From the NCBI RefSeq assembly GCF_900573985.1, contig NZ_UWOK01000001.1:992001-1056000 (forward strand): a stretch of DNA of 64,000 nt, in the 5' to 3' direction. Shown piece by piece: positions 53,656 through 62,609 of the stretch (positions within the stretch are counted from its first letter, which is position 1; each line of letters begins with the position of its first letter). The position numbers and the translations under genes were made by a program. The notes under the pieces were generated by a model. It made no database searches and was not told the DNA's origin. It worked only from the letters and a program-made list of their open reading frames with translations. Source of the stretch: Campylobacter showae. GTDB taxonomy: Bacteria; Campylobacterota; Campylobacteria; Campylobacterales; Campylobacteraceae.

Positions 53656-54452
53656 AATATTTGATTTTAAGAAGGATAAGTCAAATTTTGATCCTAGGGC
53701 TGTTTTTTGCGAGCAACTACTACGGAATTAAAATTTTACAAGGCAATCTCAGCTCATCTTTGCTTTTTGGAGTTGTTCCTCTTAGCGATCCGTTTGCCGT
53801 TTTGCAGTTATATCTAGCTAGTTTTAGTATTGCTTCGGGCGCTCTTGTCGGGGCCGCTATCGTATTTGCTTTTTACGCGATCGTCGCTCCGCGCGCATTT
53901 TGCAGCTGGGTTTGCCCGGTAAATATCATCACTGAAACCGCTCGCTGGGTCCGAGTAAAGCTTGGCTACGATAAAGATAAAAAATTCGTAAATTTCACGC
54001 GAAGCGCGAGATATTACGTTTTAGGATTTACGCTTTTTATCTCGCTAGTCACTTCGGCTCCGGCGTTTGAGGGCGTTAGCTTTATCGGCATTATTCAGCG
54101 CGGAGTCATCTACGGCGGCACGTTGTGGTTGTTCGTGGCGTTTGGGGTGTTTGCGATAGACGCGTTTACCGGCGATAGATTAGTCTGCTCAAAGCTTTGT
54201 CCGCTAGGCGCTTTTTACGCGATAGCCGGCAAATTTGCCCTTATTAGAGTAAAGCACGACGTGGCTAGCTGCACCAACTGTATGAAATGTAAGCTAATCT
54301 GCCCGGAAAACCAAGTGCTTGGCATCATAGGCAAGCAAAGCGGGTTTATAACCTCGAGCGAGTGCATCAGCTGCGGACGCTGTATCGACGTCTGCGACGA
54401 CGACGCGCTCAAATTTAATATTAAAAATTTACTAAAGGAGAAAAATCAATGA
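53652..54452 (+). CDS. napH: Membrane quinol dehydrogenase subunit NapH
   Basis: 266 residues with four hydrophobic segments. Cytoplasmic cysteine motifs CSWVCPVN and CSKLCPLG between helices, and two C-terminal ferredoxin clusters, CTNCMKCKLICPE and CISCGRCIDVC. It oxidises menaquinol and hands electrons to NapG. ATGA overlaps at both ends (with napG and napB). Confidence 0.95.
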   Translation: MKYLILRRISQILILGLFFASNYYGIKILQGNLSSSLLFGVVPLSDPFAVLQLYLASFSIASGALVGAAIVFAFYAIVAPRAFCSWVCPVNIITETARWVRVKLGYDKDKKFVNFTRSARYYVLGFTLFISLVTSAPAFEGVSFIGIIQRGVIYGGTLWLFVAFGVFAIDAFTGDRLVCSKLCPLGAFYAIAGKFALIRVKHDVASCTNCMKCKLICPENQVLGIIGKQSGFITSSECISCGRCIDVCDDDALKFNIKNLLKEKNQ

Positions 54453-55048
54453 AGGCGAGAATTTTGGCGGGATTGGCGTGCGCCGTCCTCGTATTTTCGG
54501 GATATGCCGAAGCTAAAGAAGAACAAAAATCATCTAGCTCCGTACAAACTCAAAAAGTAGAGCAAAAAAATAAATCAAAATCATCCGATAGCAAAGAAGC
54601 TAAGGATCTAAATATCTTGCGTTCGGCTAACGACGTTATGGACGAAGAAGAGGTAAAGCTAGCCGATATCAACTGGACGAAACCTGCCGCAGGTGAAGCG
54701 CAAAGATATGAGCGCTCTTTTGAAAATGCGCCGCCGATGATACCTCATGATTTAGAGGGTTTGATACCGATAACTGCGGATAATAATATGTGCGTTACAT
54801 GCCATATGCCTGAAGTCGCAAAAGACGTCGGCGCGACCGCGATCCCTAAATCGCACCTTTATAGCATAAGAAACAAAAAAGACCTCGACGGTAAGCTTAG
54901 CGACGACCGCTTTAACTGTACCGTTTGCCACGTACCACAGGCGAATGTAGAGGCTAAGTTTAAAAATAACTTTAAGCCGGAGTACCGCGACGCTAACTCG
55001 TCTCAGCATTCCAATCTGTTAGACGTACTAAACGAAGGCGTTAGGTGA
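54449..55048 (+). CDS. napB: Di-haem cytochrome c subunit NapB
   Basis: 199 residues. Signal peptide (MKARILAGLACAVLVFSGYAEA), a Ser/Lys-rich low-complexity linker longer than in proteobacterial NapB (about residues 23-50), then the conserved region with two haem c sites, CVTCH and CTVCH. Electron donor to NapA in the periplasm. ATGA/GTGA-type overlaps with napH and napF. Confidence 0.95.
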   Translation: MKARILAGLACAVLVFSGYAEAKEEQKSSSSVQTQKVEQKNKSKSSDSKEAKDLNILRSANDVMDEEEVKLADINWTKPAAGEAQRYERSFENAPPMIPHDLEGLIPITADNNMCVTCHMPEVAKDVGATAIPKSHLYSIRNKKDLDGKLSDDRFNCTVCHVPQANVEAKFKNNFKPEYRDANSSQHSNLLDVLNEGVR

Positions 55049-55515
55049 GCGTATCCAGACGCGAACTATTTGCTAAATTTTTGGGCGGCAAAACCGCTCA
55101 AAAATTTATCGCTCCGCCTTATTTTTGCGGCGAATTTAATTGTGTGGATTGCGAAGCGCCTTGCGTTAGCGCTTGCGATAGAGAGCTTTTGAGTTTTGAA
55201 AACGAGAGAGTAAATTTTAAATTTAAGTCCTTGGGATGCAACTTTTGTAAAGAGTGCGCGCTCGCTTGCGAGGAGACGGGACGAGAGGTTTTAAATTTAA
55301 AATTTGCAGCTAAAATCGAAGCTAAAATTTTTATAGATGTGCATAGTTGCCTTGCGTGGAACGGCACGATTTGCTGTAGCTGTCAGGACGTTTGCAGATT
55401 TAGAGCGATCGATTTTTTAGGCGTTTTTCGCCCGAGCGTAAATCAAAAATGCACGGGCTGCGCGCAGTGTATGGAAGTTTGCTTCGCAAATAGTATCAAA
55501 ATGGAGGCGTTATGA
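55045..55515 (+). CDS. napF: Ferredoxin-type protein NapF
   Basis: 156 residues, GTG start overlapping napB. Cysteine clusters: CVDCEAPCVSAC, CNFCKECALAC, CCSCQDVCR and CTGCAQCMEVC. No signal peptide, so it acts in the cytoplasm, where NapF is thought to help mature NapA. Its place between napB and napL matches the Wolinella napAGHBFLD order; C. jejuni lacks it at this spot. Confidence 0.85.
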   Translation: MSVSRRELFAKFLGGKTAQKFIAPPYFCGEFNCVDCEAPCVSACDRELLSFENERVNFKFKSLGCNFCKECALACEETGREVLNLKFAAKIEAKIFIDVHSCLAWNGTICCSCQDVCRFRAIDFLGVFRPSVNQKCTGCAQCMEVCFANSIKMEAL

Positions 55516-56483
55516 GAAAATTTATTTTATTTTTTACGGCGATTTTTTGCTTAAATTTGACCGCAAATTTAGCGGCGGCACCGCTTGAGATATCACAACC
55601 TGATAAGGTCATAAAAGCCGGCGCAAACGTGATAAGCTCAAATTTGATAGATGAAATTTTATATCTAGGCACGGACGGCGGCGAGCTTGATATTTACGAC
55701 ATAAAGGCGGATAAATTTTTAGAACCGATCAAATTTCGTACGGTCAAAACACACTTTAGCGACGAAGAGCCCGCGAAAGTTTTTAGTATCGACCGTTTGG
55801 GCGATATGCTTTTGGTTTTAACCGAGATGGACTACAATGAGCGCTATTTATACGTTTTTAAAAAAGAAAACAATGGCTGGAACGAGGTTAGCAATATGCA
55901 CCTAGCTAATAAATCCGCTAAAAAAGCCTTTTTCATAGATGAAAAAACGGCGGTAGTATCGGACTTTGGCAATGAAATTTACTATATCGACCTAGAGAGT
56001 AAAAAAGCGGTCTTTAAACATAAATTTTCTATCGCGCTTTACGTTGATTTTGAGATCAACAAAACCCGCGACAAAATCGCTATCGGAGCCGAAAGTGGCG
56101 TGATTTATATCTATAATCTAAAAACTCGCCAAACCGAGCAAACGCTAAATTTCTTTAAAGACAATATGTACGACATTGACTACAAAAATGACGTCGTAGC
56201 CGTGGGCTGTATCGACAAACAAGCAGGCGTTTTTAACGGCTCGATGAGCTATTTTAAGTCTGATTTTATCGTTTATGCGACGGGGCTTAGCGACGACGCC
56301 AAAACGCTAGCGTATATGAACGGCGAAGAGAGCGATATCTTGGTCTACGACATCGCAAGCAAAACAAAACTCGCGACCGTAAAAACCGGACAGCAAATTT
56401 TAAATGAAATTTACCTCTCCGATAGCGGCAGGCTAATCAGCGTCGCGTACGAAAAAGAGGTTAAATTTTGGAGCGTAAAATGA
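55512..56483 (+). CDS. napL: NapL, WD40-like periplasmic protein of the nap operon
   Basis: 323 residues with a signal peptide (MRKFILFFTAIFCLNLTANLAAA). The mature part reads as a beta-propeller of WD40-like blades (LYLGTDGGELDIYDIK; IAIGAESGVIYIYNLK; SYFKSDFIVYATGLSDDAKTLAY-type strands). NapL is specific to epsilonproteobacterial nap operons and has no settled role. ATGA overlaps on both sides. Confidence 0.88.
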   Translation: MRKFILFFTAIFCLNLTANLAAAPLEISQPDKVIKAGANVISSNLIDEILYLGTDGGELDIYDIKADKFLEPIKFRTVKTHFSDEEPAKVFSIDRLGDMLLVLTEMDYNERYLYVFKKENNGWNEVSNMHLANKSAKKAFFIDEKTAVVSDFGNEIYYIDLESKKAVFKHKFSIALYVDFEINKTRDKIAIGAESGVIYIYNLKTRQTEQTLNFFKDNMYDIDYKNDVVAVGCIDKQAGVFNGSMSYFKSDFIVYATGLSDDAKTLAYMNGEESDILVYDIASKTKLATVKTGQQILNEIYLSDSGRLISVAYEKEVKFWSVK

Positions 56484-56827
56484 ACATATCAAGTGCGATA
56501 GTATATACCAAAGACGGAAACGAAGCTGCCGAGGTAGCTAAAAGAATCGAACAAGTAAAAGGCTGCGAGGTTATCGCATCGCAAGAGGGCAAAATCGTAG
56601 TCGTGATGAGCGCGGAAAATTTAGATGGCGAGATAGAGCTTTTTAAGGCGCTAGAAAGCGTCGAGGGCGTAGCTGGGGCCGCTATGATATATAGCTATCA
56701 AGAGGACTTGGAAAAAGATATCGAAAGCATCAAAAAAAGCGGCAAGATAAGCGAGATTTTACTTGACGAAAATATCGACGCTAAGGATATCGTATATAAC
56801 GGCCACGTCGGCGATAGGGTAAAATAA
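56480..56827 (+). CDS. napD: NapD, NapA-specific Tat signal-binding chaperone
   Basis: 115 residues from ATG 56480, which overlaps the napL stop as ATGA; a TTG 12 bases earlier is less likely. Ferredoxin-like small protein: ISSAIVYTKDGNEAAEVAKRIEQVKGCEVIAS then GAAMIYSYQED, as in NapD. It binds the NapA twin-arginine signal until the cofactor is inserted. Last gene of the nap operon; the C-terminal 25 residues extend beyond the E. coli protein. Confidence 0.9.
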   Translation: MNISSAIVYTKDGNEAAEVAKRIEQVKGCEVIASQEGKIVVVMSAENLDGEIELFKALESVEGVAGAAMIYSYQEDLEKDIESIKKSGKISEILLDENIDAKDIVYNGHVGDRVK

Positions 56828-56896
56828 TTTTTTACCCGTTAACTTTATCCTAAATTTGACGATATATAATACAGAATAAAATCTAAAGGATAAAAA

Positions 56897-57532
56897 ATGC
56901 AAAGCATGAACGGCTTACCCCAAAATCTATACATCCCGCAACCTCGCTACGATGTGCAGAACGTCCAAAACTCGGCAAGCGTAGATCAAAACGAAAATAT
57001 CAAAAGAATGCAAGAAGCCTATGCAAATATCGACGTAAAGCAGCTAACGAATAGCTATTTGTCGCATTTTCAAGCTAGAGCGGACTCAAATTCGAGTTCA
57101 AATTTTTTATCTCAGGTTTCAGCTTTTAATGGCTCTGCAAAATTTAGTGACATTTTTGGTGCTCAAAGCAAAAGTATAAATTCCCTAAATGATATCTTGT
57201 CCGGCGTCGATTTTAAATCTATCGGCTATGAAGGCAAGCCTATAACGCAACTAAGCCAAAGCGAAGCCAGCGATCTAGTGAGCGAGAATGGATTTTTCGG
57301 TATCACAAACACCGCGGATAGGATTTCAAATTTTATTATTAGCGCCGCAGGAGACGACTTGCAAAAGCTAGAAGCTGGAAAAGAAGGCATGCTAAGGGGC
57401 TTTAAAGAGGCTGAGAAAATTTGGGGTGGTAAACTGCCTGAAATTTCGCAAAAAACGATAGAAAAGGCAACGCAAGCCGTAGATAAAAGAATAGCCGAAC
57501 TCGGTGGGAACGTACTCAGTGTTCAGGCTTAA
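56897..57532 (+). CDS. Conserved hypothetical protein
   Basis: 211 residues behind AAAGGAT. Soluble, Gln/Asn/Ser-rich N-terminal half without signal peptide; C-terminal half helical (FIISAAGDDLQKLEAGKEGMLRGFKEAEKIWGGKLPEISQKTIEKATQAVDKRI). Similar epsilonproteobacterial proteins are sometimes labelled hydrogenase-4 component G, a name with no clear basis. The RGFKxAExxWGGKLPEIS pattern also occurs in flagellum-associated hypotheticals. Function unknown. Confidence 0.7.
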   Translation: MQSMNGLPQNLYIPQPRYDVQNVQNSASVDQNENIKRMQEAYANIDVKQLTNSYLSHFQARADSNSSSNFLSQVSAFNGSAKFSDIFGAQSKSINSLNDILSGVDFKSIGYEGKPITQLSQSEASDLVSENGFFGITNTADRISNFIISAAGDDLQKLEAGKEGMLRGFKEAEKIWGGKLPEISQKTIEKATQAVDKRIAELGGNVLSVQA

Positions 57533-57986
57533 GTTTTTAAATTTAGTCGCCGTTTTGCTGGTTTTTAGTGGTTGTGCTTTTTTTGAGCAAAAACCGCCAC
57601 CAAAAGTTGTCCAAAAACCAGTCGTTCAAAAACCTGCGCCCGCTAAGGGCTCATTGCGCGGCGTGATATCAAGCGTAACCTACGACGGCGGCAGATACTG
57701 CTACGATATAAAATCAATCGACGTATCAAACGGCAAGCTGCCTAGCGGCAAGTACTGTGCGGATAAATTTTACTTTTCTAGCGGAGATACCGTTTATGCT
57801 AGCGTTTCGGGCGGTCTCGTTACAGAGATGCTACTTATAAAAAGCGGAGCGCACCACGTTACGCATAAAGTAAAAAAAGTGGCGAAATTTAAAAGCACAA
57901 ACTCTGTAAAAAGCCCACAGCAACAAGAAAGCAACAAAAAAATTCTAATTGATGTTCCAAAAAGTGAAAATATCAGCTTTGATTAG
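57519..57986 (+). CDS. Putative lipoprotein of unknown function
   Basis: 155 residues. I choose GTG 57519, inside the 3' end of the preceding gene, because it gives an ideal lipoprotein signal (MFRLKFLNLVAVLLVFSGC) with GGTGGGA upstream; GTG 57504 is an alternative. After Cys19 comes a Pro/Lys/Val/Gln repeat stretch (residues about 23-45), then a small domain with two cysteines (GGRYCYDIKSI, GKYCADKFYF) and a basic tail. No family recognised. It is coupled by overlap to the previous gene. Confidence 0.7.
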   Translation: MFRLKFLNLVAVLLVFSGCAFFEQKPPPKVVQKPVVQKPAPAKGSLRGVISSVTYDGGRYCYDIKSIDVSNGKLPSGKYCADKFYFSSGDTVYASVSGGLVTEMLLIKSGAHHVTHKVKKVAKFKSTNSVKSPQQQESNKKILIDVPKSENISFD

Positions 57987-58049
57987 CCGTTGATTTACCG
58001 AAATATTTTATAATTCTCACAAGCAATCAAAGTTAGAACTCCTTTTAAG

Positions 58050-58073
58050 AAGGGGATGTGCGTCCCCTTTTTT
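58050..58073 (+). terminator. Rho-independent terminator
   Basis: AAGGGGA (58050-58056) pairs with TCCCCTT (58063-58069) across a 6-base loop, followed by a T-run. Ends the unit starting at 56897. Confidence 0.85.
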
Positions 58074-58247
58074 ATCTTTTTATCTCGCAAAAATCCTTGA
58101 AATTAAGCTTTCATATTTAAGCTTTGTTGGCAGTATTCTTATTTTAATAATATTAAGTATCAAAAATAGCCTTAAAACAGCTTGATATATTCGTGTTTTA
58201 TGATTATTTATGTCAAATTTTTGCATTAAGCTTACCACGACCGATTT

Positions 58248-58258
58248 TGTGCTAAAAT
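58248..58258 (+). promoter_or_regulatory. Extended minus-10 promoter of the porin at 58291
   Basis: TGTGCTAAAAT with the -10 TAAAAT at 58253-58258, 32 bp before the ATG, which follows AAAGGAGAAC. Confidence 0.5.
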
Positions 58259-58290
58259 TATGACTATAAAACTTTTATAAAGGAGAACTT

Positions 58291-59478
58291 ATGAAACTCG
58301 CTAAAATTTCTTTAGCTGCTTTGGTTGCGCTAGGCGCTTTCTCTACTTTAAATGCTACTCCGCTTGAAGAAGCTATTAAAGATGTAGATTTTTCTGGATT
58401 TGCAAGATATAGATATACTCACAATAAAGTCCGCTGGAATGGTATGCCAGGCGCATTCAACAAAAATAATGCAAATCATAACTTCAGATTTGTAGGTACT
58501 TTTAAGGCTGCTCTTGACGACAACTTCTTTGGCGTATTGGGTCTAAGATACGCAGCAAGTGACGGTTCTGGATTTAATGGCGATACCACCAATACTACAA
58601 GCTCATTTGGTGTAAGAGAATTTTATCTTGGCTACAACATAAACAATACTACAATAACAGCTGGCAAGCAATTTGTTAAAACATATTTTGACGATGATTT
58701 GGTAGGAACTGGCTTAAGAGTACAAAACACTGATATATCAGGTCTTACTTTGGTTGGTGTTGCTTTTGACGCACTTGAAACCGATAGCATTGACTATGAC
58801 GGTCGACTACTATCAGGCCTAGCAGGATCAAAAAGCCTTAACTACTATGGCGTGGGTGCAATGGGAAGCTATGATCCTGTAAACTTTAAAGCTTGGTGGG
58901 CATACCTTGAGGATACCGCAAATTTATTTGCAGCTGATGCGGCTTTGAAATTTGATCTAGATGCGGTAAAACTAGGCTTACAAGCACAATATGTTCACAA
59001 CGAATCAGACGACAATAACTTTGGCGATGCAAATTTCTTTGCTGCTAAAGGTGACGTAGGATTTGCCGGAGTCGGTTTAAATGCTGGTTATATCTACTAT
59101 AAGGCCAAAGACGATAAAAAATCTTTCGTAACTGTTGAAGATAACGGCAAATTAATCAATCCGGGCAAATTACTTAACTCTGTAATGAACGGTAGCGCTC
59201 AATACTATAACAATATCAAAGGCAAAAACGACTATTGGTTTATCGGAGCGTCATATAAATTTAATGAATTTGGTTTGTATGCTAACTATATAGACGGTAA
59301 AGGCTATAGCTATAGATACAATAAGAGAGTTGATAGAGACGAGTGGAACGTCGGCGGCAGCTATGCTTACAGCAAAAAGCTTAATTTCTCTACATTCTAT
59401 GCAGCAGCTAAAGAAAAAGACGGAGATCATAAAAATAAACACGACCGCATAAGATTCGAAGCCAAATACAGCTTCTAA
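58291..59478 (+). CDS. Major outer membrane porin (MOMP-like)
   Basis: 395 residues. Signal peptide MKLAKISLAALVALGAFSTLNA, then TPLEEAIKDVDFSGFARYRYTH, the hallmark N-terminus of Campylobacter MOMP/PorA. Beta-barrel with 16-18 probable strands (FRFVGTFKAALDDNFFGVLGLRY; REFYLGYNINNTTITAGKQ) and ends IRFEAKYSF with terminal Phe. It forms trimeric pores and is usually the dominant surface antigen. It is a paralogue of the gene at 60302, differing mostly in loops. Confidence 0.9.
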   Translation: MKLAKISLAALVALGAFSTLNATPLEEAIKDVDFSGFARYRYTHNKVRWNGMPGAFNKNNANHNFRFVGTFKAALDDNFFGVLGLRYAASDGSGFNGDTTNTTSSFGVREFYLGYNINNTTITAGKQFVKTYFDDDLVGTGLRVQNTDISGLTLVGVAFDALETDSIDYDGRLLSGLAGSKSLNYYGVGAMGSYDPVNFKAWWAYLEDTANLFAADAALKFDLDAVKLGLQAQYVHNESDDNNFGDANFFAAKGDVGFAGVGLNAGYIYYKAKDDKKSFVTVEDNGKLINPGKLLNSVMNGSAQYYNNIKGKNDYWFIGASYKFNEFGLYANYIDGKGYSYRYNKRVDRDEWNVGGSYAYSKKLNFSTFYAAAKEKDGDHKNKHDRIRFEAKYSF

Positions 59479-59502
59479 TCAAAAAAGCTAGTTTTATGCT
59501 AT

Positions 59503-59537
59503 AATCCCAAGCAAAATTTCCCTTGCTTGGGATTTTT
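59503..59537 (+). terminator. Rho-independent terminator after the first porin
   Basis: AATCCCAAGCAA (59503-59514) pairs perfectly with TTGCTTGGGATT (59523-59534), an unusually long 12-bp stem, followed by T residues. Confidence 0.88.
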
Positions 59538-59559
59538 AAATTTATCAAAAAGGTTTTTC

Positions 59560-60123
59560 ATGAAATTTATGCATTTTTCGCTTTTAGCATGTCTTTTGAC
59601 TTTTTCTTTAAATGCTGCAGACGAGCCGAGTTATATATTCGAGGCAAAGGGTGAATTTGCAAAAGAGCTAAAAAGTTTGGTAGAAAAATATTCTAAAGAC
59701 GAAAATATAAGTATAAACGTTTATGAAAAAGCTCCTGAGACTGATAGTGGCGGCAAGTTTTTAAATATCGGCGTAGATACCAAAAGAAGGTATAGCGTGG
59801 AAAAAGGTCGCGAACTGTATGCTAAAAATTGCGCTTCTTGTCACGGCGAAGATGGGAATAAAAGAGCTTATGGCACATCCAAAAAGTTAACTAAAGTAAG
59901 TGCAGAGGATATAGAGGCTGCTTTTTCTGGTTATCTAAACGATTCTGACTATGGCGGAAATATGAGAAATCTAATGAAAACCGTTGCCGCTAAAACAAAA
60001 TATAGCGACCTTGGGGCAATTATTGCCTTTTTAAAGGGCAAAGATGCTTTGCAATATAAGGGAAGCGAACAGGAAAACTCTGACGTCTCTACTACTCCTA
60101 CTCAAGGAAGCTACTTAAAATAA
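59560..60123 (+). CDS. Periplasmic c-type cytochrome (monohaem)
   Basis: 187 residues from ATG 59560 behind AAAAAGG; an upstream in-frame GTG/ATG-like start is in the terminator and is rejected. Signal peptide MKFMHFSLLACLLTFSLNA. Haem-binding CASCH at residues 91-95 in YAKNCASCHGEDGNKRAYG, with GGNMRNLM as possible axial Met region; a C-terminal Ser/Thr/Gln-rich tail. The 70 residues before the haem form a separate helical segment. Electron-transfer role inferred; sandwiched between two porin genes, each unit terminated separately. Confidence 0.88.
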   Translation: MKFMHFSLLACLLTFSLNAADEPSYIFEAKGEFAKELKSLVEKYSKDENISINVYEKAPETDSGGKFLNIGVDTKRRYSVEKGRELYAKNCASCHGEDGNKRAYGTSKKLTKVSAEDIEAAFSGYLNDSDYGGNMRNLMKTVAAKTKYSDLGAIIAFLKGKDALQYKGSEQENSDVSTTPTQGSYLK

Positions 60124-60301
60124 TCCAATTTGCCGAGTCGATTTGGCTCGGCATGTTAAAAATATTTCAAATTTTAAATCTCTATAGTATATTTTAGTAA
60201 ACGCTCGGTAATATTCCAAAGAAATATAAAATTTTTAAGCTTGTTAAAGGCTACATTATGTTAAGATTCTAAAATATTAAATCTTATTTGAGGAGAAAAT
60301 A

Positions 60302-61492
60302 ATGAAAATTGCTAAAATTTCATTGGCTGCTTTGGTTGCACTAGGTGCTTTTTCAACTGTAGCGAGTGCTACGCCGCTTGAAGAGGCGATCAAAAATGTA
60401 GATCTTTCTGGATATGCAAGATATAGATATAATAACGTTACAGTTAAGCAAGCTAACGGCGTAAAAGATAATACGACTGCACATCACCAATTTAAATCAG
60501 AATTTTCTTTTAAAGCTGCTTTAGATGATAATTTCTTTGGTGTTTTGACGCTTAGATACAACTCTAATGATAGCTCAGCTTTTAATGCAGATGGACGCAG
60601 CGATAGAACAGATACAACAAGTCCATTTAACGTAAAAGAATTTTACCTTGGATATAACGTAGGTAACACTACAATAACTGCAGGCAAGCAAACCATAGGT
60701 TCATTCTTTACTGATGATGCTGTAGGCACTGGCGTCAGAGTTGAAAATAGAGATATTACAGGCTTGACTCTAACTGCATTTGCTTTTGATGCATTAGAAA
60801 ATAACGGCGAGAGCGATGGCGCTATTTACACTAATGCCCCTGGTATCTTTAATAACAACCTATATGCGGTAGCCGCTATTGGCTCTTATGATCCGGTAAG
60901 CTTCCAACTATGGTATGCATCTTTGGTTGATTCTGTTAACCTCATCATAGGTGACGTAAACTTTAGTCTTAATGTTACTGATGATGTAAATATTGGCGCT
61001 CAAGTTCAATATGCACACGCTGATATAGACAATAATGTTGGCGTTAACTTTAAAGATACGGATTTCTATGCAGGTGAGCTTGGTACAAAAGTATTTGGCG
61101 CTGATGTAGCTGCCGGTTATATAGGCTACAAAGTTCACGACAAAGCTAAAGGTTTTGTAAGCTTAGAGGATCAAGGTTCATTCATAGATGTAGGCGAGAT
61201 AAAATCTGCTCTTGACTATACTGCTCTTGAGGGTAAAGCAAACTTCTGGTTCTTAAAGGCAGGATACACTTTTGCTGAGAAATTTAGAGTGGGCGGCGAT
61301 TACTCTAACGGTAAAGTTAAACTTGCTTCAGGCGATAAAGAGAAATATCAAGAGTATGTAGCAAGACTAACTTATGACTATAGTGCTAAACTTCAGTTCT
61401 CAAGCTTCTATGCGTATGAGATTAACAAGCACCAAGATGACTCAAAAGACAAGACTAAACAGCTAAGATTCCAAGCTAAATACACATTCTAA
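60302..61492 (+). CDS. Major outer membrane porin paralogue
   Basis: 396 residues behind GAGGAGAAAATA. Leader MKIAKISLAALVALGAFSTVASA and mature start TPLEEAIKNVDLSGYARYRY differ from the porin at 58291 at few positions, and shared barrel segments (SFKAALDDNFFGVLTLRY; VKEFYLGYNVGNTTITAGKQ) alternate with divergent loops. Ends LRFQAKYTF. A tandem duplication with loop diversification is the simplest history. Confidence 0.9.
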   Translation: MKIAKISLAALVALGAFSTVASATPLEEAIKNVDLSGYARYRYNNVTVKQANGVKDNTTAHHQFKSEFSFKAALDDNFFGVLTLRYNSNDSSAFNADGRSDRTDTTSPFNVKEFYLGYNVGNTTITAGKQTIGSFFTDDAVGTGVRVENRDITGLTLTAFAFDALENNGESDGAIYTNAPGIFNNNLYAVAAIGSYDPVSFQLWYASLVDSVNLIIGDVNFSLNVTDDVNIGAQVQYAHADIDNNVGVNFKDTDFYAGELGTKVFGADVAAGYIGYKVHDKAKGFVSLEDQGSFIDVGEIKSALDYTALEGKANFWFLKAGYTFAEKFRVGGDYSNGKVKLASGDKEKYQEYVARLTYDYSAKLQFSSFYAYEINKHQDDSKDKTKQLRFQAKYTF

Positions 61493-61498
61493 TTTTAA

Positions 61499-61523
61499 AT
61501 ATCTCGGGTTTATCCCGAGATAT
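61499..61523 (+). terminator. Hairpin terminator after the second porin
   Basis: ATATCTCGGG (61499-61508) pairs perfectly with CCCGAGATAT (61514-61523) over a 5-base loop; the following T-tract is interrupted. Confidence 0.7.
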
Positions 61524-61695
61524 ATCCTTTCTATGGGTCTTTATGTTATACTTTTCAAAAAAATAAGGTACAAATCCTTACTTGACTTTTAAAGTTATCT
61601 AAAAAGTACTTGATAAAATTTGCAAGCAAAAACACCCAAATAAAACATCCAAATCACTACATTATATGATAAACTAATTTTAGGCTCAAGATAAG

Positions 61696-62155
61696 TTAAG
61701 GAGGATTCTCTCTTGTCATCTTTGGTAAAATATGATAGAAAGTTTTTGTATATTTACTGTTATTGAGCCTAAATTCACGCTCTTTTAATGAAGCAAAAAC
61801 TCTCTTTTTCTTAGACTTCCTGTAGTCACTACGGTGTTACTATGCTTTAGAGAAGATTCTTTTAAATTTAGACAATCTAACATAATCCCAAAATTTTCTC
61901 GACCTTTTATGTGGTTTTACTGCTGGCTTCTTGCAAAATAGCAAACTAGTTCATTCTTTGAATATTTTACTCTACAATGAGTCTTTGCTCGCTAGTCAAC
62001 CTAACCATCATAGGCGTTTCCAATGGTCTCAATAAATATAGTATCGGTATTAGCTCATTTGTAGAGTAGTTTTTAATTATTTGGGCATAGATCTTGCCGT
62101 CATGCTTTCGCATTCCAAATACATGTGTTTTATTTACCACTACCTTTCTTGCTTT
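61696..62155 (-). pseudogene. Degenerate IS1595-family transposase
   Basis: On the minus strand, in shifting frames, the order of family motifs is still readable: THVFGMRKHDGKIYAQIIKNYS, then NAYDG*VD, HCRVKYSKNEL, NHIKGRENFG, and near the end KEREFRLNN and KMTRENPP before a stop. These correspond to the catalytic-domain layout of IS1595/IS1016-type DDE transposases (VFG, GYDGLV, HxRVxH, HINGIExF, EFRFN). At least three frameshifts and several stops disrupt it. No inverted repeats or N-terminal zinc ribbon were recognised. Confidence 0.6.
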
Positions 62156-62182
62156 TAAAAATCTCTATCTTGTCGCTAAAAT

Positions 62183-62220
62183 TACTTATTTTAACTTCGC
62201 TACGCTCGTTACTCTTTAAG
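62183..62220 (+). repeat. Imperfect 38-bp direct repeat, copy 1
   Basis: Core TTAACTTCGCTACGCTCGTT followed by ACTCTTTAA. A second copy lies 201 bp downstream. Both are in the gene-free region next to the transposase remnant. Confidence 0.6.
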
Positions 62221-62383
62221 GGCTCGCACTTTTTTGATACTAAAATTCTGATGTTTTTAGTTGTTTTGTTGATTCTTTTTTCTAAGATTTTAGTAAAATC
62301 CGCTATTTTATTATCTTCTATACTAAATAAAAAATATTATAAAATTCTCTAAATTTCGTCTCTGAAATTCTGAAACTAACTAT

Positions 62384-62422
62384 ATGCTTATTTTTAACTT
62401 CGCTTGGCTCGTTACTTTTTAA
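62384..62422 (+). repeat. Imperfect 38-bp direct repeat, copy 2
   Basis: Core TTAACTTCGCTTGGCTCGTT followed by ACTTTTTAA, differing from copy 1 by a few substitutions and one extra T. A shorter related stretch, TTAAGCTTCGTTGAGCTTAAG, follows at about 62465. Confidence 0.6.
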
Positions 62423-62585
62423 AATATAGTTCTCATTGCAACTCAATGCTATTTATGTTTGTATTAAGCTTCGTTGAGCTTAAGTTGATTTTTTGGAGTA
62501 TTAAGTTTCTGCTTGTTTTGAAAATGTTAAAGATAACTAAGTTGATATTTTGTAGAAATTAAAATTTGAAAGAAAAAAAGAATAG

Positions 62586-62604
62586 AAAAAGGGGCTTTCG
62601 CCCC
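62586..62604 (-). terminator. Rho-independent terminator of dps
   Basis: On the minus strand GGGGC-GAAA-GCCCC (62604-62591), a stable GNRA tetraloop hairpin, is followed by five T residues (62590-62586), directly after the dps stop. Confidence 0.9.
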
Positions 62605-62609
62605 GAAAA

